A stretch of DNA of 64,000 nt from Ensifer sp. IC3342. Its GTDB lineage: Bacteria > Pseudomonadota > Alphaproteobacteria > Rhizobiales > Rhizobiaceae. The position numbers and the translations under genes are program-made. The DNA is taken from the NCBI RefSeq assembly GCF_020193655.1, contig NZ_JADYVE010000020.1, positions 1 to 64,000 of the forward strand, given 5' to 3'. The notes beneath the pieces were generated by a model. That model had not been told where the DNA came from and made no database searches. It was given only the letters and a program-made list of their open reading frames with translations. Numbering within the stretch: position 1 is the first letter of the stretch; each line of letters starts with the position of its first letter. Positions 52,625-61,849 of the stretch are shown one piece after another.

Positions 52625-54991
52625 ATGATGAGCAGTCTCGATCGCAAGCTCATCCGTGAACTCTGGAGGCTGAAGGCTCAGGTTCTTGCGATCGCACTGG
52701 TGATCGCGTCCGGTACCGCCCTGCTTATCATGGCGCTGACGACGATCGAGGCGCTCGAGCAGACGACCGCCGCCTATTACGAGCGGACGCGTTTTGCCGA
52801 TGTGTTTGCCCAGGCAAAGCGCGCGCCCGAAAATCTCCAGCGCGAAATCGCTGATATTCCAGGCGTCCGCCTCGTGGAGACGCGTATCGTCGAAGGTGCC
52901 ATTCTCGATATGCCCGGCTTTGCCGAGCCGGTCGTTGCGCAAATGCTCTCGCTGCCAGAACGGGGCCCCCAGCTTCTGAACGCGTTGGTTGTCAGATCCG
53001 GACGCCTGGCCGACCCGACCCGGCCCGACGAGGTGGTCGTCAGCGAGCCCTTCGCCGAGGCTCACCAATTGAAGCCCGGCGACAATTTCGATGCCGTCTT
53101 GAGGGGGCGTAAACGCACGCTGCAGGTCGTCGGCACGGCGCTCAGCCCCGAATTTGTCTACGCGATTGCCCCCGGCGGTCTCATGCCGGACGACGAGCGC
53201 TTCGGCATCCTCTGGATGGGGCACGATGCATTGGCGGCTGCCTTCGACCTCAAGGCATCTTTCAACAGTATCACGCTCAGCCTACTGCCCGGCGCTGACG
53301 AAAAAGACGTTATCCGCCGGCTCGACGGCCTGCTCGCCCCGTTCGGCGGCGTCGGAGCCAATGGCCGCGCCGACCAGACCTCGAACTGGTTCCTAGAAAG
53401 CGAGATCGCCCAGCAAAAGAACATGTCGCGGATCATGCCGACTATCTTCCTCGCGGTCGCCGCCTTTCTGACCAACATGGTTATGGCACGGCTGATTGAG
53501 ACGGAACGCCGCGAAATCGGGCTCCTGAAGGCCTTCGGCTATGGCAATTGGGCTATCGGCTGGCACTACGCCAAGATGGTCCTCGTCATCGGCACGATAG
53601 GTATTCTCATCGGCTCCCTGATCGGCGCCTGGCTCGGCCACTGGAACACGGAGCTCTACACCAAGTTCTATCGCTTTCCGTTCCTGCTCTATCGCCCCGG
53701 GCCTGCCGGCTTCGTCATCGCGGGCGCTATCAGCCTCGGTGCGGCGCTCGCCGGCAGTCTCGTCGCGGTGCGCCGGGCCGTCCGGCTTCCTCCTGCGGAA
53801 GCCATGCTGCCCCCTTCCCCGCCGGTCTATCGGCGCATCTGGGCGTCGCGGACGGCGCTCGCCGGCGCATTGGACGAGCCGTCGCGCATGATCCTCCGGC
53901 GCATCATCCGATGGCCGGTCAGGGCGTTCCTCGCGAGCCTCGGCCTCGCCATGTCGATCGCTGTGCTGATCATGGCGCTGCAATGGGTCGATGCCATAGA
54001 TTCCCTTGCCGAGACCGCCTTCGAGCGTGGACAGCACCAGGACGCGACGGTTGCCTTCAACGACCTGCAGCCGATCGACACCATCGCAGACTTCGAGAAC
54101 CTGCCGGGCGTCCTGGCGGCGGAGCCCTATCGCTTTGTCTCGGCACGCATCCGTCACGCTCATCTCTCCGAGCGACAAGGCATCATAGGCGCCCCGACCG
54201 GCGCCATCCTCAGCCCCGTCTTCGACGTCGACCGCGGGCGTATCGAGGTTCCTCCCGGCGGGCTCATGGTCTCACGCAAGCTCGCTGAGCTTCTCGATGT
54301 GAGCGCTGGCGAAACCGTGGACGTCGAACTCCTGGAAGGGCGCCAGACGCGACTGAGCCTGCCAGTAGCGCAAGTCTTCGAAACCTATCTCGGCACGCCC
54401 GCCTATATGGACATGACCGCGCTCAACCGCGTGGCCGGCGATGGCCGCGTCGTGAGCGGCCTGCACATACGCGTCGATGCTCCGAGCCGCGCGACGTTGC
54501 TGGCAAGACTCAAAGACATCCCCAATATCGCCGCTGTGCTTTTTCGCCAGGCCGCGATCGACACGTTCTACAAGACGATGGGAGAAACGATCTTTATCTT
54601 CATCGGCTTCTTCGTCGCCTTCTCGATGACGCTTTCAGTCGGCGTCACCTACAATTCGATCCGCATCGCGCTTTCCGAACGGGCGCGCGAATTGGCGACG
54701 CTCCGCGTCCTCGGCTTCAGCCGCTGGGAGATCTCCTACATCCTGCTTGGCGAAGTCGGCATACTGACATGGATCGCGATCCCGCTCGGCGCAATCATCG
54801 GCTATGGCCTTGCATGGTACATGACGAGTGCCTTCGAGACGGAACTCTACCGCGTGCCGCTCGTCTTGAGGGATGCGACTTACGGCAAGGCGGCGCTGAT
54901 CGCGCTCGCGGCCACGCTGGTCTGCGCCGCGATCGTGCGTCGGCGGCTCGATCGTCTGGACCTGATCGCAGTGCTGAAGACAAGGGAGTAG
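52625..54991 (+). CDS. FtsX/MacB-like ABC transporter permease
   Basis: A 788-residue inner-membrane protein with two FtsX-type repeats, each carrying a large periplasmic segment. The first helix is VLAIALVIASGTALLIMAL. The core bundles are around residues 270-380 (RREIGLLKAFGYGNWAIGWH) and 660-780 (ERARELATLRVLGFSRWEIS). It works with the preceding ATPase and the following HlyD-type protein as a tripartite exporter. The substrate is unknown; relatives export peptides, lipoproteins or lipids. The start is one of two adjacent ATG codons (52625 or 52628). Confidence 0.92.
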   Translation: MMSSLDRKLIRELWRLKAQVLAIALVIASGTALLIMALTTIEALEQTTAAYYERTRFADVFAQAKRAPENLQREIADIPGVRLVETRIVEGAILDMPGFAEPVVAQMLSLPERGPQLLNALVVRSGRLADPTRPDEVVVSEPFAEAHQLKPGDNFDAVLRGRKRTLQVVGTALSPEFVYAIAPGGLMPDDERFGILWMGHDALAAAFDLKASFNSITLSLLPGADEKDVIRRLDGLLAPFGGVGANGRADQTSNWFLESEIAQQKNMSRIMPTIFLAVAAFLTNMVMARLIETERREIGLLKAFGYGNWAIGWHYAKMVLVIGTIGILIGSLIGAWLGHWNTELYTKFYRFPFLLYRPGPAGFVIAGAISLGAALAGSLVAVRRAVRLPPAEAMLPPSPPVYRRIWASRTALAGALDEPSRMILRRIIRWPVRAFLASLGLAMSIAVLIMALQWVDAIDSLAETAFERGQHQDATVAFNDLQPIDTIADFENLPGVLAAEPYRFVSARIRHAHLSERQGIIGAPTGAILSPVFDVDRGRIEVPPGGLMVSRKLAELLDVSAGETVDVELLEGRQTRLSLPVAQVFETYLGTPAYMDMTALNRVAGDGRVVSGLHIRVDAPSRATLLARLKDIPNIAAVLFRQAAIDTFYKTMGETIFIFIGFFVAFSMTLSVGVTYNSIRIALSERARELATLRVLGFSRWEISYILLGEVGILTWIAIPLGAIIGYGLAWYMTSAFETELYRVPLVLRDATYGKAALIALAATLVCAAIVRRRLDRLDLIAVLKTRE

Positions 54992-54994
54992 TCC

Positions 54995-56194
54995 GTGAAC
55001 GTCGTGAAACGCAGGTTGGTGATCTGGGGCGGCCTGTTGGCCTTGCTCGTAGCCGGCATCGCCTACGCATTGCGGCCACAGCCGATCCCGGTCGACCTCG
55101 CCACGGCGGAGAAGGGCTTACTCCGCGTCACCATCGACGAGGAGGGCGAAACGCGCGTGCGCGACGTCTACACGCTTCATGCGCCGTTGCGTGGCCAATT
55201 GCAGCGGATCACCGCCGAAGCCGGCGATCTCGTCGAGGCTGGAAAGACCCAGCTCGCACAAATCGAGCCCGCTCCGCCAGCCTTCCTCGACGTGCGGATA
55301 GAGGCGGAGCTGCAGGCGGCCGTCGAGGCGGCGCGGGCGGCTCACAACCTCGCCGCCGCCGAGCTCAACAAGTCCAAAGCTGACTTGACGTTTGCCGAGG
55401 GAGAGCGCGCCCGCGCCCGACTGCTGATCGAACGCAGGACGATCTCTCAGCGCGCCCTCGAAGATGCCGAGCGTGCCCACAACGTCGCACAAGCCAATCT
55501 CGCTACCGCCGAAGCGGCGCTGAAAGTGCGAGAGCACGAGCTTCATCAGGCGCAATCACGCCTCCTGTCGCGGCAGGAGATCCGGAGCCTCCGTGACGAC
55601 TGCGAATGCATGTCGGTAACCGCGCCGGTGAGCGGCGTGGTGCTGCAGATCATGCGCCGCAGTGAAGGCGTCGTGGAAGCCGGAACGCCGCTGCTCGATA
55701 TCGGCGATCCTGCGGATCTGGAGATCGTCGCCAATTTCCTCTCAGAGGATGCGGTCCAGATCAGGCCCGACCAGAAGGCGATCATCACCGGCTGGGGCGG
55801 AGAGGATCTCAACGCGGTCGTGCGGCGCGTCGAGCCCTTCGGACAAACAGAGGTGTCGGCGCTCGGGATCGAGGAGCAGCGCGTAGACGTCGTGCTGGAT
55901 TTTGCCGATCCGCCGGAGCGTTGGCGTTCACTGGGGCATGGTTATCGCGTCGACGTGCGGGTCATCCTGTTCGAAGGCGAAGTCCTAAAGCTGCCGCTTG
56001 GCGCTCTGTTCCGGCAGGGCGATGAATGGGCCGTGTTTGTCGCCGCAGAGGGACGGGCGCAATTGCGCCGCGTTGCCGTCGGCCAACGAAACACCCTCTC
56101 CGTTGAAATCCGAGAAGGGCTCGGCCCCGGAGACAGAGTTATTCTGTACCCGAGCGACCGGATCAAGGACGGGATCGCTATCGTGGAGCGTTAG
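54995..56194 (+). CDS. HlyD/MacA-type membrane-fusion protein
   Basis: A 399-residue periplasmic adaptor. It has an N-terminal anchor (LVIWGGLLALLVAGIAYAL), lipoyl halves (TLHAPLRGQLQRITAEAGDL and VTAPVSGVVLQIMRRSEGVV) around an alpha-hairpin at about 100-195 rich in Ala/Glu/Arg, then a beta-barrel (LEIVANFLSEDAVQI). The GTG start lies 3 bp after the permease stop. It completes an intact tripartite exporter, in contrast to the broken yhiI-rbbA-yhhJ set at 16-21 kb. A nested palindrome follows the stop directly. Confidence 0.9.
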   Translation: MNVVKRRLVIWGGLLALLVAGIAYALRPQPIPVDLATAEKGLLRVTIDEEGETRVRDVYTLHAPLRGQLQRITAEAGDLVEAGKTQLAQIEPAPPAFLDVRIEAELQAAVEAARAAHNLAAAELNKSKADLTFAEGERARARLLIERRTISQRALEDAERAHNVAQANLATAEAALKVREHELHQAQSRLLSRQEIRSLRDDCECMSVTAPVSGVVLQIMRRSEGVVEAGTPLLDIGDPADLEIVANFLSEDAVQIRPDQKAIITGWGGEDLNAVVRRVEPFGQTEVSALGIEEQRVDVVLDFADPPERWRSLGHGYRVDVRVILFEGEVLKLPLGALFRQGDEWAVFVAAEGRAQLRRVAVGQRNTLSVEIREGLGPGDRVILYPSDRIKDGIAIVER

Positions 56195-56195
56195 A

Positions 56196-56239
56196 GCAAT
56201 TCCAGGAAAAGTGTGTAACGGTTTTCCGTGCGGAATTGC
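56196..56239. repeat. nested palindromic intergenic repeat (RIME-like)
   Basis: Outer arms GCAATTCC/GGAATTGC and inner arms GGAAAA/TTTTCC around a short loop. From memory, this pattern recurs in many Sinorhizobium and Rhizobium intergenic regions. It starts 2 bp after the HlyD-type stop and may act as a 3' end of the operon transcript. A smaller GC-rich palindrome (CGTCT-CAGC-AGACG) follows at about 56312-56328. Confidence 0.6.
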
Positions 56240-56356
56240 GTCATTTCAAAGCGTTGGATCTTTCAGCGTTTTAATGAAATCCTGAAGTGGCCTAGCCCGC
56301 CTACAGCGCCCGCGTCTCAGCAGACGCGCAAGGGACGCATCGGCTACGATTTACGC

Positions 56357-57688
56357 TTATTCGAGTTCAAGCCGGTACGCGGTACCGGCCCGTAGGATGT
56401 CGACGGAAGCGCTCCCTTGTGTGCTTTCCAGAACGCCTCGAATCTGATCGACCGAGACTGGCGGCTCGCCGTTGATGGCCGTCAGATAATCGCCTGTTCT
56501 GAGCCCCATCGAATAGGCGGCGCTGCCCGATGCAATGTCGACGAAGACCGCTCCCGCCGGCGCGCAGGCCCGCGAGCCATTGGCGGATGGAAACTCGACG
56601 ACCACCGACTCCTCGCCCAAGTCCAAGTTGCGCCGAGCGGCCGCGTCAGAAAGCGTGACACTCAGCTTCTGCAACTTTTCTCCTCGACGAACATCAAGCG
56701 TGATGCGGGCATTCGCCGGGAGCAGGCTGATCGCGTTCCTGAAAGCTGCGTCGGTCGGGAGGGTGCGGCCATCCAATGCGACAATGATGTCGCCGAGGCG
56801 CACGCCTTGTCGTTCCGCCGGCGAATTGCAGACGAGCTCATTCACAACAAACCCTTGCGTCTCAGCGGCGCTGCCTACCCGAATATCCGTAGCGTCCGTG
56901 ACCGAGAGGCCAAGCCAGCCGCGCTTGTATTCGCCGTGAGCGATCAGCTCTCGCACGATCTGCACTGCGATATCGGACGGAATTGCAAAACCTATGCCGG
57001 TGCTTGTTTCGTCCGGCGCGGCAATCCCGCGCGCAATGCCGATCAACTCACCGGAGGTATTGACCAGCGCACCGCCTGAATTGCCTGGATTAATGGCCGC
57101 ATCGGTCTGGATGTAGTCCTGGTATTCATCGGCACCGAGACCGGAACGGCCCAAACCGCTGACGATGCCAAAGGTCGCCGTTTGCGTCAGACCGAAAGGG
57201 CTACCCACCGCGATGACGAAATCACCGACCTTCAGTTCGGATGAACGTCCCCACTTGACCGAGGAAAGTCTTGGTGCCTGGATTTTGACTACTGCTAGAT
57301 CGGTCGGCGCATCCTCCCCTACCCTGTCGGCCTGGAATACCCGTCCATCAGCAAGCTTCACGGACACGTCGTCGGCGTCCGCAACAAGGTGACGACTCGT
57401 GATGATATAGCCGTTCTCCCGATCGATAATGACCCCTGACCCGGTCGCAGTCATACCGGTTTGCAAGATCACCACATTATCGGGAAGACCCAGGACTCTC
57501 CGCACATTCGGATCATCAAGCATTTCGCTGCTGAAGATCCCGCTGCTGATTGTGCGGATACTGACGACCGCCGGCTGTACGCGCTGCAACACTGCGGACA
57601 CACCCGCCTCGATTTCGGTCGCCGCGGCAACCCCTCCCAAGCTGTTGAGGAGCGCGGCCAGGGCCAGCAGTGTTGAGATCTTGAGCAT
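56357..57688 (-). CDS. DegP/HtrA-type periplasmic serine protease with two PDZ domains
   Basis: About 443 residues from an internal ATG at 57688. That ATG has its own GGAG site, a signal peptide (MLKISTLLALAALLNSLGGV) and an FNR/FixK box 61.5 bp upstream. The catalytic triad is His in SRHLVADADD, Asp in PTDLAVVKIQ and Ser in NPGNSGGALVN. Two PDZ domains follow (about 250-340 and 360-440). It degrades or refolds damaged envelope proteins. There is no stop codon between this protein and the upstream membrane protein in the same frame, so a 675-residue fused reading frame also exists. The internal start is considered the real one. Confidence 0.88.
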   Translation of the reverse strand: MLKISTLLALAALLNSLGGVAAATEIEAGVSAVLQRVQPAVVSIRTISSGIFSSEMLDDPNVRRVLGLPDNVVILQTGMTATGSGVIIDRENGYIITSRHLVADADDVSVKLADGRVFQADRVGEDAPTDLAVVKIQAPRLSSVKWGRSSELKVGDFVIAVGSPFGLTQTATFGIVSGLGRSGLGADEYQDYIQTDAAINPGNSGGALVNTSGELIGIARGIAAPDETSTGIGFAIPSDIAVQIVRELIAHGEYKRGWLGLSVTDATDIRVGSAAETQGFVVNELVCNSPAERQGVRLGDIIVALDGRTLPTDAAFRNAISLLPANARITLDVRRGEKLQKLSVTLSDAAARRNLDLGEESVVVEFPSANGSRACAPAGAVFVDIASGSAAYSMGLRTGDYLTAINGEPPVSVDQIRGVLESTQGSASVDILRAGTAYRLELE

Positions 57689-58384
57689 TTTTTCGCTCCA
57701 TGCAGCAATGCCGAATTTCAGCCAGATTTGCCCGCCGATACATTGATGCGCATCAATTTGCGCTCCCGTCGGGGCGGACGAGAAAGCTCCGACCGACAGG
57801 ACCTTGACCGTTGCCGCAGCGAGGCGGCGATAGAGCCGGCGACGGCGCGCAATCGGCCACCAGCCGTAGAGAAAGATTTCCAGCGCGCGCCAGTTGGCCA
57901 CCCACCCGAAAATCAGCAGGCTTTCCCCGATCACACGTGAATATGCCGTCGTTCCCGTTGCATCGCTGATCAATTGGCTGGCGATTAGACTGAAGGCGAG
58001 GATGGGGATGCCGATGAGCAGGGCTCGTCGCCCTTCTCTCAGGAGTTCGCGTAATTCCCGCTGCGCCTGATTGGCGCGACTCTCGAAATTGTATCGCACC
58101 GCCTCCTGCAGAGCATGCGTGTGTTCCAGTTTTGCTTCCGGCGTCTGCACCTGGACGACAATCTCGATGGGCGCATTGCCGGGAGCTTCTTGAGCCCATT
58201 CGACGATGAACCGCTCGGCATCGTCATCCAGATCGCGCTCCCGAAATGGCGTGGGGTCGAGCGAATTGAAAAGGCGTGCCACCTGGTCGACGCGAATGAG
58301 GATCGTGTAGCATCTTTCAGATCTGGCACGCTCACGTGTGCTTCCCCTCTGACCTTTCGTCACAGTCCGTTCCAGCACGCGCAT
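57689..58384 (-). CDS. membrane protein of unknown function, open in frame into the Deg protease
   Basis: The frame starts at 58384, 1 bp after the stop of the nuclease gene. It encodes a soluble N-terminal part (LFNSLDPTPFRERDLDDDAE), a coiled segment, two membrane spans (ALLIGIPILAFSLIASQLIS and ESLLIFGWVANWRALEIFLY) and the basic end WPIARRRRLYRRLAAATV. The coherent protein ends near residue 205. The following codons run through the protease promoter region, including the FNR/FixK box, without a stop. The family is conserved but uncharacterised as far as I can tell. The stop codon has probably been lost. Confidence 0.65.
57743..57756. promoter_or_regulatory. FNR/FixK box for the Deg protease, inside the upstream reading frame
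   Basis: TTGATGCGCATCAA, a perfect palindrome and the best match to the FNR consensus in the window. It is centred 61.5 bp before the protease start. Confidence 0.87.
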
Positions 58385-58385
58385 C

Positions 58386-59981
58386 TCATGCTTCTTCCTG
58401 CAAGGCGCGACGCAACCGGCGGATCACCACCCCGCGCGCCTTGTCGTCTGCGGCATTGGCCAGTTCGTCCTGAAGATCGAGGACGAGCTTCTGGAAATCG
58501 TTGTGCCAATCCGTCCTTCCGGCCCGAACGGGGTCGATACGAGGCGGAGCGACTGCTCCGGATATCTCCACCGCGCCATGCGAGCCAAGGCGAAATGCAC
58601 TGTCCAGTCTCGGCCGGGTCAGGCGAGCTTCCGGCAAAAACGTGGACAGACGTTCCCTTAGCCCTTCTAGTGCCTCGTCCTCTCCGTGGATGAGAAAGAC
58701 ACCAGCGCTGATCGGCTGCCGGGCCCGCACCCATTCGGCGAGTTCGGTCCCGTCGGCATGGCCGCTGTAGATGTCCAGCTTCCTGATCCGGGCCCGGACG
58801 CGAATATCGTCGCCCTGGATGCGCACTGTCGAGGCGCCGTCTTCGAGAAACCGGCCAAGCGTGCCGTTCGCTTGATATCCGACCAACAACACTGTCGCCT
58901 CGTCTCGCCAGAGCCAATTCTTCAACCGATGCCGAATGCGCCCCGCGTCACACATGCCGCTTGCGGCGATGACAATATGGAAGCCCCGGATGAGATCGAC
59001 CGCCTTGGATTGCTCCGCCGTCTCCGTGAAGCGCACGTTCTTCGCTTCGATTGCCCTGACAAGAACATCGCCGTTCTCAAGCTCGCGCGCATGCCGGCGG
59101 AAGATCTCGCTCGCGCGTGTCGCCAGGGGAGAGTCAATAATTATTGGGCATTTTGGGACGGCACCCGTCTCCATCAGATAGACAAGATCAGTGAGCAGTT
59201 CCTGCGTGCGTTCCACCGCGAAAGAGGGGATGAGAAGAGCGCCATTCGGATGCGCCGCGGTCAACACCTCGGAGCGCAGGATGTGACGTCGAGCGGCATC
59301 GTCCGTTTCCTCACGCTCGACATCGCCGTAGGTGCTCTCGCAAATAACATAATCCCAGCCACTCGGCGCTTTCGCATCGAACTGAAGGAGCTTGTGGCGC
59401 GGACCGATATCGCCGGAAAACAACAGACGCAACGGCGACGGTGCGGCATTGATCTCCATCTCGACGGAGGCCGATCCGAGCAGATGTCCGGCATTCCAGA
59501 AACGGAAGCGAATTCCCTCGCCCGCCTTCTCCCAAGAGCCGAGACGCACTTGCCGAAACAGTGTGATAGCGGCAGCGGCGTCGCGTGCGTTGTAAATCGG
59601 CGTCACGGTCTGACGGCCCCGGCGCAGGTTGCGGCGATTGAGCTGGTCGACTTCGCTCTCCTGGATATGAGCAGAATCCGGCAGCATGACCGAGCAGAGG
59701 TCTGTGGTCGCAGGCGTCGCGAAAATCGGGCCATCATAGCCAAGCCTGACAAGCTTCGGCAGCAGGCCCGAATGGTCGATATGCGCGTGCGTGAGTATGA
59801 CGGCGTCGATCTCCCTGGGGTCGAAGGGAAAGGCGCGGTAATTCAGTTCCTTCTCCGTCTTCGACCCTTGGAACATACCGCAGTCGACGAGGATCTTCGT
59901 GGCACCAAATTCGATGAGTTGGCAGGAGCCTGTAACGGTCCCCGCGGCACCATGAAAGCGGATAGTCGGTTCAATCGCCAT
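58386..59981 (-). CDS. metallo-beta-lactamase/beta-CASP ribonuclease (CPSF-like)
   Basis: A 531-residue nuclease of the MBL/beta-CASP class. The zinc site is THAHIDHSG with further ligands in GHLLGSASV and FSGDIGPRH. The beta-CASP domain shows ICESTYGD, LIPSFAVERTQELL and ASGMCDAGRIRHRLKN. The RMMBL region holds IYSGHADGTEL. Such enzymes cut RNA. This CPSF73-like bacterial type is not RNase J and its targets are unknown. The start at 59981 fits an FNR/FixK box 69.5 bp upstream. The membrane-protein frame follows in the same operon. Confidence 0.92.
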   Translation of the reverse strand: MAIEPTIRFHGAAGTVTGSCQLIEFGATKILVDCGMFQGSKTEKELNYRAFPFDPREIDAVILTHAHIDHSGLLPKLVRLGYDGPIFATPATTDLCSVMLPDSAHIQESEVDQLNRRNLRRGRQTVTPIYNARDAAAAITLFRQVRLGSWEKAGEGIRFRFWNAGHLLGSASVEMEINAAPSPLRLLFSGDIGPRHKLLQFDAKAPSGWDYVICESTYGDVEREETDDAARRHILRSEVLTAAHPNGALLIPSFAVERTQELLTDLVYLMETGAVPKCPIIIDSPLATRASEIFRRHARELENGDVLVRAIEAKNVRFTETAEQSKAVDLIRGFHIVIAASGMCDAGRIRHRLKNWLWRDEATVLLVGYQANGTLGRFLEDGASTVRIQGDDIRVRARIRKLDIYSGHADGTELAEWVRARQPISAGVFLIHGEDEALEGLRERLSTFLPEARLTRPRLDSAFRLGSHGAVEISGAVAPPRIDPVRAGRTDWHNDFQKLVLDLQDELANAADDKARGVVIRRLRRALQEEA

Positions 59982-60043
59982 AGTCGCGGACCTGATTTGA
60001 AGGACGGCATGCCTTAGCATGCACGCCAGCGTCGGCACGCGAC

Positions 60044-60057
60044 TTGATGCGGATCAA
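60044..60057. promoter_or_regulatory. FNR/FixK box for the beta-CASP nuclease
   Basis: TTGATGCGGATCAA, centred 69.5 bp before the start at 59981. The rest of the gap 59982-60239 shows nothing else. Confidence 0.85.
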
Positions 60058-60239
60058 AGTTGCAGAAGAGCCATTCGACGGCGAGATCGATCGGAAAGTG
60101 GACGCAAAGAACGTGCCCAAGCGACATCTGCAGCGTTCTTGACGATGACTCGGATTAGCAGCTTGCCTAGACGCAACCCGAACGGAAGCTTACCGGTTGC
60201 GTGGCGGACGACCACATTCCCATCCCGAAACCGCCCCTT

Positions 60240-61592
60240 TCACCTCATGGCGAACAGTTCCTGATGGAACCGCTCATCCACGGGCATTCCTTGGGCGGCA
60301 AAGTCGTTCCGCAGTGCCTCCCCGAAGCCCGCCGGACCGCAGAACCAGATGCTGGCCTCGCGCCATTCCGGCACGGCATCTCGGATGCGTTCGCCGGCCA
60401 AGAACCCGTCGCGGGCATCGACCAGGACATGCAGACGAATGCCGGCTGCCAGCGCGTCGGCCTTCAGCTTGTCGATGGCCGTCGCGTCGTAGTCGGCGGT
60501 CGTATGAAACAAGTCGACCAAAGGGTAAGCTTGATCCGGATGCACGGCCCGTTCTTGCGCCAAATGCTTCATGCCGGCGATGAACGGCGTGATGCCGATG
60601 CCGCCGCCGATCCAGATCTGCCGGGCGTGGCCGTTATCGAAGTCAAAACAGCCGTACGGACCCTCGATCCTCACCTCCTGTCCGACCTGCAATTTCTCAC
60701 GCAGGCGGCTGGTGTGGTCACCCAACTCCTTGGCAACGAAGGTGATGCGCCGGCTCTTGCCGTTCCATGCCGATGCGATGGTGTAGGGGTGCGCCCCCTC
60801 TGATCTATCCGACATTGCGAAGGCGAACTGGCCGGGCCTGTGGCCGGGCCAGCCCTGCGGCACGTCGATTTCGGCCTCGAGCGCCCGCACGCCGGGATAA
60901 TACTGGAGCGACGCGATCTTGCCGTGGACTTGTCGTCCGGCGCCAACGCGACGCAGCAGCACGGTGACGGCCGCATAGGTGCCGGCGGCGATCAGCACTG
61001 CCATCACGACGCCGATCGGCGACGTCCAGTAGCGGAATGTGGTGAGCACCACCGAATGAAACACCAGCAACAGATAGACAACGGCCAGCAGTCGGTGCGT
61101 CTTGTAGAACAACCGATAGGGGAAATACTTGATCAGCGCCAATGCGATCAGCAGCACCGCAGCGTAGAATGCCCATTCGCCGAGACCCTCGGCCGGGCCG
61201 CGCAAGCCCATGAGGACCTCAGCGATCGGGTTTTCCAGGGGTGGCCTCTGCCCGTGTACCGGAGGCGCAAGCCAACCCCAGCCCACCGCCCATTTTGGCC
61301 CTTCGCTCCACAGCCAGTGGATCCCCGAGACGACGAGAGCGGCGATCCCCAGCCATTTGTGCAGGCGATACATCTTGTCCAAGCCACCGAACCACCGTTC
61401 CGGCCAGCGCGGCCGCAGCGCCAGGATCATGGCCACGCTCATGGCGGCCATGGCGATGACGCCGCTGTACTGGGACATCGTCCCACGAAGTGCGAAGAAA
61501 TTGGGCGGCTGGAAGACCATGGGTTCTGCGATCAGCCACAGGATAGTCAGTACCAACAGCATGGCCCAGAACGCACGTTTGATGTTCCGCAT
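60240..61592 (-). CDS. ferric-reductase-like transmembrane flavoprotein (FRE/NOX type)
   Basis: A 450-residue membrane oxidoreductase. Residues of about 1-225 contain six or so helices with paired His for haem (YRLHKWLGIAALVVSGIHW and YKTHRLLAVVYLLLVFHSVV). The C-terminal half is a ferredoxin-reductase module: FAD site HPYTIASAW, NAD(P) site IGGGIGITPFIAGMKHL and the C-terminal SIWFCGPAGFGEALR. It moves electrons from NAD(P)H across the membrane, possibly to Fe(III) or another acceptor; the acceptor is unknown. An FNR/FixK box is centred 122.5 bp upstream. A small GC-rich palindrome lies in between. Confidence 0.88.
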   Translation of the reverse strand: MRNIKRAFWAMLLVLTILWLIAEPMVFQPPNFFALRGTMSQYSGVIAMAAMSVAMILALRPRWPERWFGGLDKMYRLHKWLGIAALVVSGIHWLWSEGPKWAVGWGWLAPPVHGQRPPLENPIAEVLMGLRGPAEGLGEWAFYAAVLLIALALIKYFPYRLFYKTHRLLAVVYLLLVFHSVVLTTFRYWTSPIGVVMAVLIAAGTYAAVTVLLRRVGAGRQVHGKIASLQYYPGVRALEAEIDVPQGWPGHRPGQFAFAMSDRSEGAHPYTIASAWNGKSRRITFVAKELGDHTSRLREKLQVGQEVRIEGPYGCFDFDNGHARQIWIGGGIGITPFIAGMKHLAQERAVHPDQAYPLVDLFHTTADYDATAIDKLKADALAAGIRLHVLVDARDGFLAGERIRDAVPEWREASIWFCGPAGFGEALRNDFAAQGMPVDERFHQELFAMR

Positions 61593-61635
61593 GGCCGCGA
61601 TCTCTTTCTGTTGTGACCCGTGGCGCCCACAGCGC

Positions 61636-61653
61636 CGCGTCCAATCGGACGCG
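61636..61653. repeat. short GC-rich palindrome related to that at 41814
   Basis: CGCGTCC-AATC-GGACGCG. It shares the core of the 18-bp-arm hairpin near prs and lies in the 5' leader region of the flavoprotein gene. Confidence 0.5.
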
Positions 61654-61707
61654 CAAGGCCGATTTGAGGAACCATGCAGCGAGTATCGCTGGACCCGGCA
61701 CGGGTCA

Positions 61708-61721
61708 TTGACGTGGGTCAA
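61708..61721. promoter_or_regulatory. FNR/FixK box for the flavoprotein
   Basis: TTGACGTGGGTCAA, centred 122.5 bp before the start at 61592, in the 257-bp gap before the carbamoyltransferase paralogue. Confidence 0.82.
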
Positions 61722-61849
61722 CATGCAACCTGTGGCCCATCACCAAAGCAGCTCGCGACGCGGAGCGAGTGTCGCAGGCACTTGCACCGGACTTCCTCCA
61801 CCCAGTGCAGACGACTGGCGAATGATGATCGTTCGGCAACCAGCCGTCA

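Noticed and set aside
58686..60017. A 443-codon forward open frame
   Set aside because: It is antisense to the beta-CASP nuclease, whose motifs are complete; the forward product has no recognisable domain.
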